From Oscillospiraceae bacterium UBA6370 (lineage in GTDB: Bacteria; Bacillota; Clostridia; Oscillospirales; Oscillospiraceae): a stretch of 13,558 nucleotides of DNA. A program made the position numbers and the translations under genes. The number at the start of each line of letters is the position of its first letter. Positions within the stretch are counted from its first letter, which is position 1. Of this stretch, positions 12,302 to 13,558 are shown in pieces. The notes below the pieces were generated by a model. The model searched no databases. It was given only the letters and a program-made list of their open reading frames with translations, and was not told the DNA's origin. Where the stretch lies: assembly GCA_002437735.1 (NCBI GenBank), contig DJRC01000049.1, positions 1-13,558 of the forward strand, in the 5' to 3' direction.

Positions 12302-13558
12302 ATGGAACAGCAAATCGCAAGGATCGCCCTCTCCGGCGTACCCTACAGTGCGGACAAGCTGTATTCCTACCTCGTCCCGCCCGAGCTGGCTGACGCCTGC
12401 CGTGCGGGCGTTCGTGTGAGCGTACCGTTTGGCCGCGGCAACCGCCGTACCGAGGGCTTCGTGCTCGAAACGCTGTGCGAGGTGGCAGACAAGCCACTCA
12501 AGCCGGTCTTTGCCGTGCTGGACGAGCAGCCGCTGCTCGACACGTCCCTGCTGCGCCTTGCCAAATGGATGAAGGCGCGCTATTTCTGCACGGTCTACGA
12601 CGCGCTCAAGACCATTCTGCCCGCGGGCATCTGGTTTCGCTACCGCGAGACCTACCGTCTGGCAGACGGTGTACAGGAAAGCGACTTGTCAGCACTTGCC
12701 GCGGCGAACCGCACGGATAAGCTGCTGCTTGAGGCCGTCACCGCCCGCGGCGAGTTGGAGCGCAGCGAGCTCGAGGAGCTCGGCGGCGCGCAGACCATGA
12801 AGCGGCTCAAGCTCCTGTGTGAGCAGGGTGTGCTGTACTCCGAGACGACGGCCATCCGGCAGATCAGCGACAAATCGGTGCGCATGGTGAGTCTCGCCGT
12901 GAGCGCGGAGGACGCGCTCGCCGCGGTCGAGCCAAAGCGCCGCAGCGCGCCGCTGCGTTATGCGGCGGTCGAAATGCTCTGCGCGCAGGGCACGCTCTCC
13001 TCGTCGGACATCTGCTACTATACTGGCGCGTCGCTGCAAACGCTGCGCGGGCTGGAAAAGGCAGGCATCGTCTCCTTTGCCAGGCAGGAGGTCCTGCGTG
13101 TCAGCAGGCACGAGCCCGTTGAGATGGCCCTGCCCATCGTGCTCAACGACGAGCAGCAGCGAGCCTTTGACGGGCTGCTGCCGCTCATTGCCCGCCGCGA
13201 GGCGGGAGCGGCGCTGCTGCATGGCGTGACCGCCAGCGGCAAGACGCAGGTGTATATCCGCCTCATTGAGGAAGCCCTGGCGATGGGCCGCACGGCGATG
13301 CTGCTCGTGCCGGAGATCGCGCTCACGCCGCAGATGATGGCGAAATTCACCGCCTATTTCGGCGAGAACGTCGCCATGCTCCACAGCGGTCTCCAGCTGA
13401 CGGAGCGCTACGACCAGTGGAAGCGCATCCGCCGGGGCGACGTGCGGGTCGTGCTCGGCACGCGCAGCGCGGTGTTCGCGCCGCTGCCGGATCTCGGACT
13501 TATCATCATGGACGAGGAGCAGGAGCCGACCTACTGCTCGGAAAACCCGCCGCGCTAC
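12302..13558 (+). CDS. priA: primosomal protein N' (replication restart helicase PriA), 3' truncated by window
   Basis: PriA recognises stalled or collapsed forks and reloads the replicative helicase. The ATG at 12302 has GGGGGAG (12291-12297) 4 bases upstream. The 419 visible codons run off the window end; full-length PriA is usually above 700 residues, so the second helicase lobe and the zinc-binding cysteines are missing. Seen: the N-terminal 3'-DNA-binding domain (about 1-105, with RVSVPFGRGNRRTEGFV at 38-54), a winged-helix region (about 135-270), then helicase lobe 1 with LNDEQQRAF (281-289), Walker A GVTASGKT (308-315), VPEIALTPQM (336-345) and GTRSAVFAPL (386-395). The Walker B box reads DEEQ (404-407) rather than the DEEH of E. 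coli PriA. The coaBC gene that lies between rpoZ and priA in B. subtilis is absent. Confidence 0.95.
   Translation, partial: MEQQIARIALSGVPYSADKLYSYLVPPELADACRAGVRVSVPFGRGNRRTEGFVLETLCEVADKPLKPVFAVLDEQPLLDTSLLRLAKWMKARYFCTVYDALKTILPAGIWFRYRETYRLADGVQESDLSALAAANRTDKLLLEAVTARGELERSELEELGGAQTMKRLKLLCEQGVLYSETTAIRQISDKSVRMVSLAVSAEDALAAVEPKRRSAPLRYAAVEMLCAQGTLSSSDICYYTGASLQTLRGLEKAGIVSFARQEVLRVSRHEPVEMALPIVLNDEQQRAFDGLLPLIARREAGAALLHGVTASGKTQVYIRLIEEALAMGRTAMLLVPEIALTPQMMAKFTAYFGENVAMLHSGLQLTERYDQWKRIRRGDVRVVLGTRSAVFAPLPDLGLIIMDEEQEPTYCSENPPRY

Overview
The window is a compact, GC-rich chromosomal segment in which every gene I can support lies on the + strand. Gene content and order point to a spore-forming Clostridia lineage, most likely Oscillospiraceae-like. 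The evidence is a SpoIIM homologue next to xerD, cdaA-cdaR, the yicC-remA-gmk-rpoZ-priA order known from Bacillus/Clostridia, and Clostridia-type small families (TIGR04086-like, DUF3343, DUF5685). I see no mobile element, CRISPR array, tRNA or rRNA.

Layout. (1) 1-1670: the 3' part of queA, then tgt; these are two consecutive steps of queuosine tRNA modification, separated by an AT-rich palindromic spacer. (2) 1688-2714: a good sigma-A promoter drives yajC (Sec accessory protein), closed by a strong terminator; a small four-helix membrane protein follows. (3) 2715-3044: a 330-bp AT-rich intergenic region with a triple ACATAAT repeat, a 12-bp perfect inverted repeat and a promoter candidate. 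(4) 3045-4630: spoIIM (TTG start) and xerD, ended by a terminator with a UUCG loop. (5) 4694-6038: a 73-residue DUF3343 protein coupled to a TIGR01977-type cysteine desulfurase, a likely sulfur/selenium relay pair. (6) 6082-13558: a sigma-A promoter precedes a long co-directional run: cdaA, cdaR, an RseC-family membrane protein, a DUF5685 protein, a J-domain/TPR protein with a Cys-rich tail, yicC, remA, gmk, rpoZ and the 5' part of priA. Genes in this run overlap by 4-14 bp or lie 7-56 bp apart, so an operon is likely.

Most of the window is conserved housekeeping. The least understood part is the rseC-DUF5685-J-domain trio at 8295-10238, placed between the c-di-AMP genes and the yicC-remA-gmk block. 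All three are Cys-rich, and the DUF5685 protein carries two Asp-rich motifs that could suggest an isoprenoid-synthase-like fold (a hypothesis only). Several expected neighbours are missing from their usual places: glmM after cdaR, coaBC between rpoZ and priA, and the SCIFF peptide gene after the TIGR04086-like gene.
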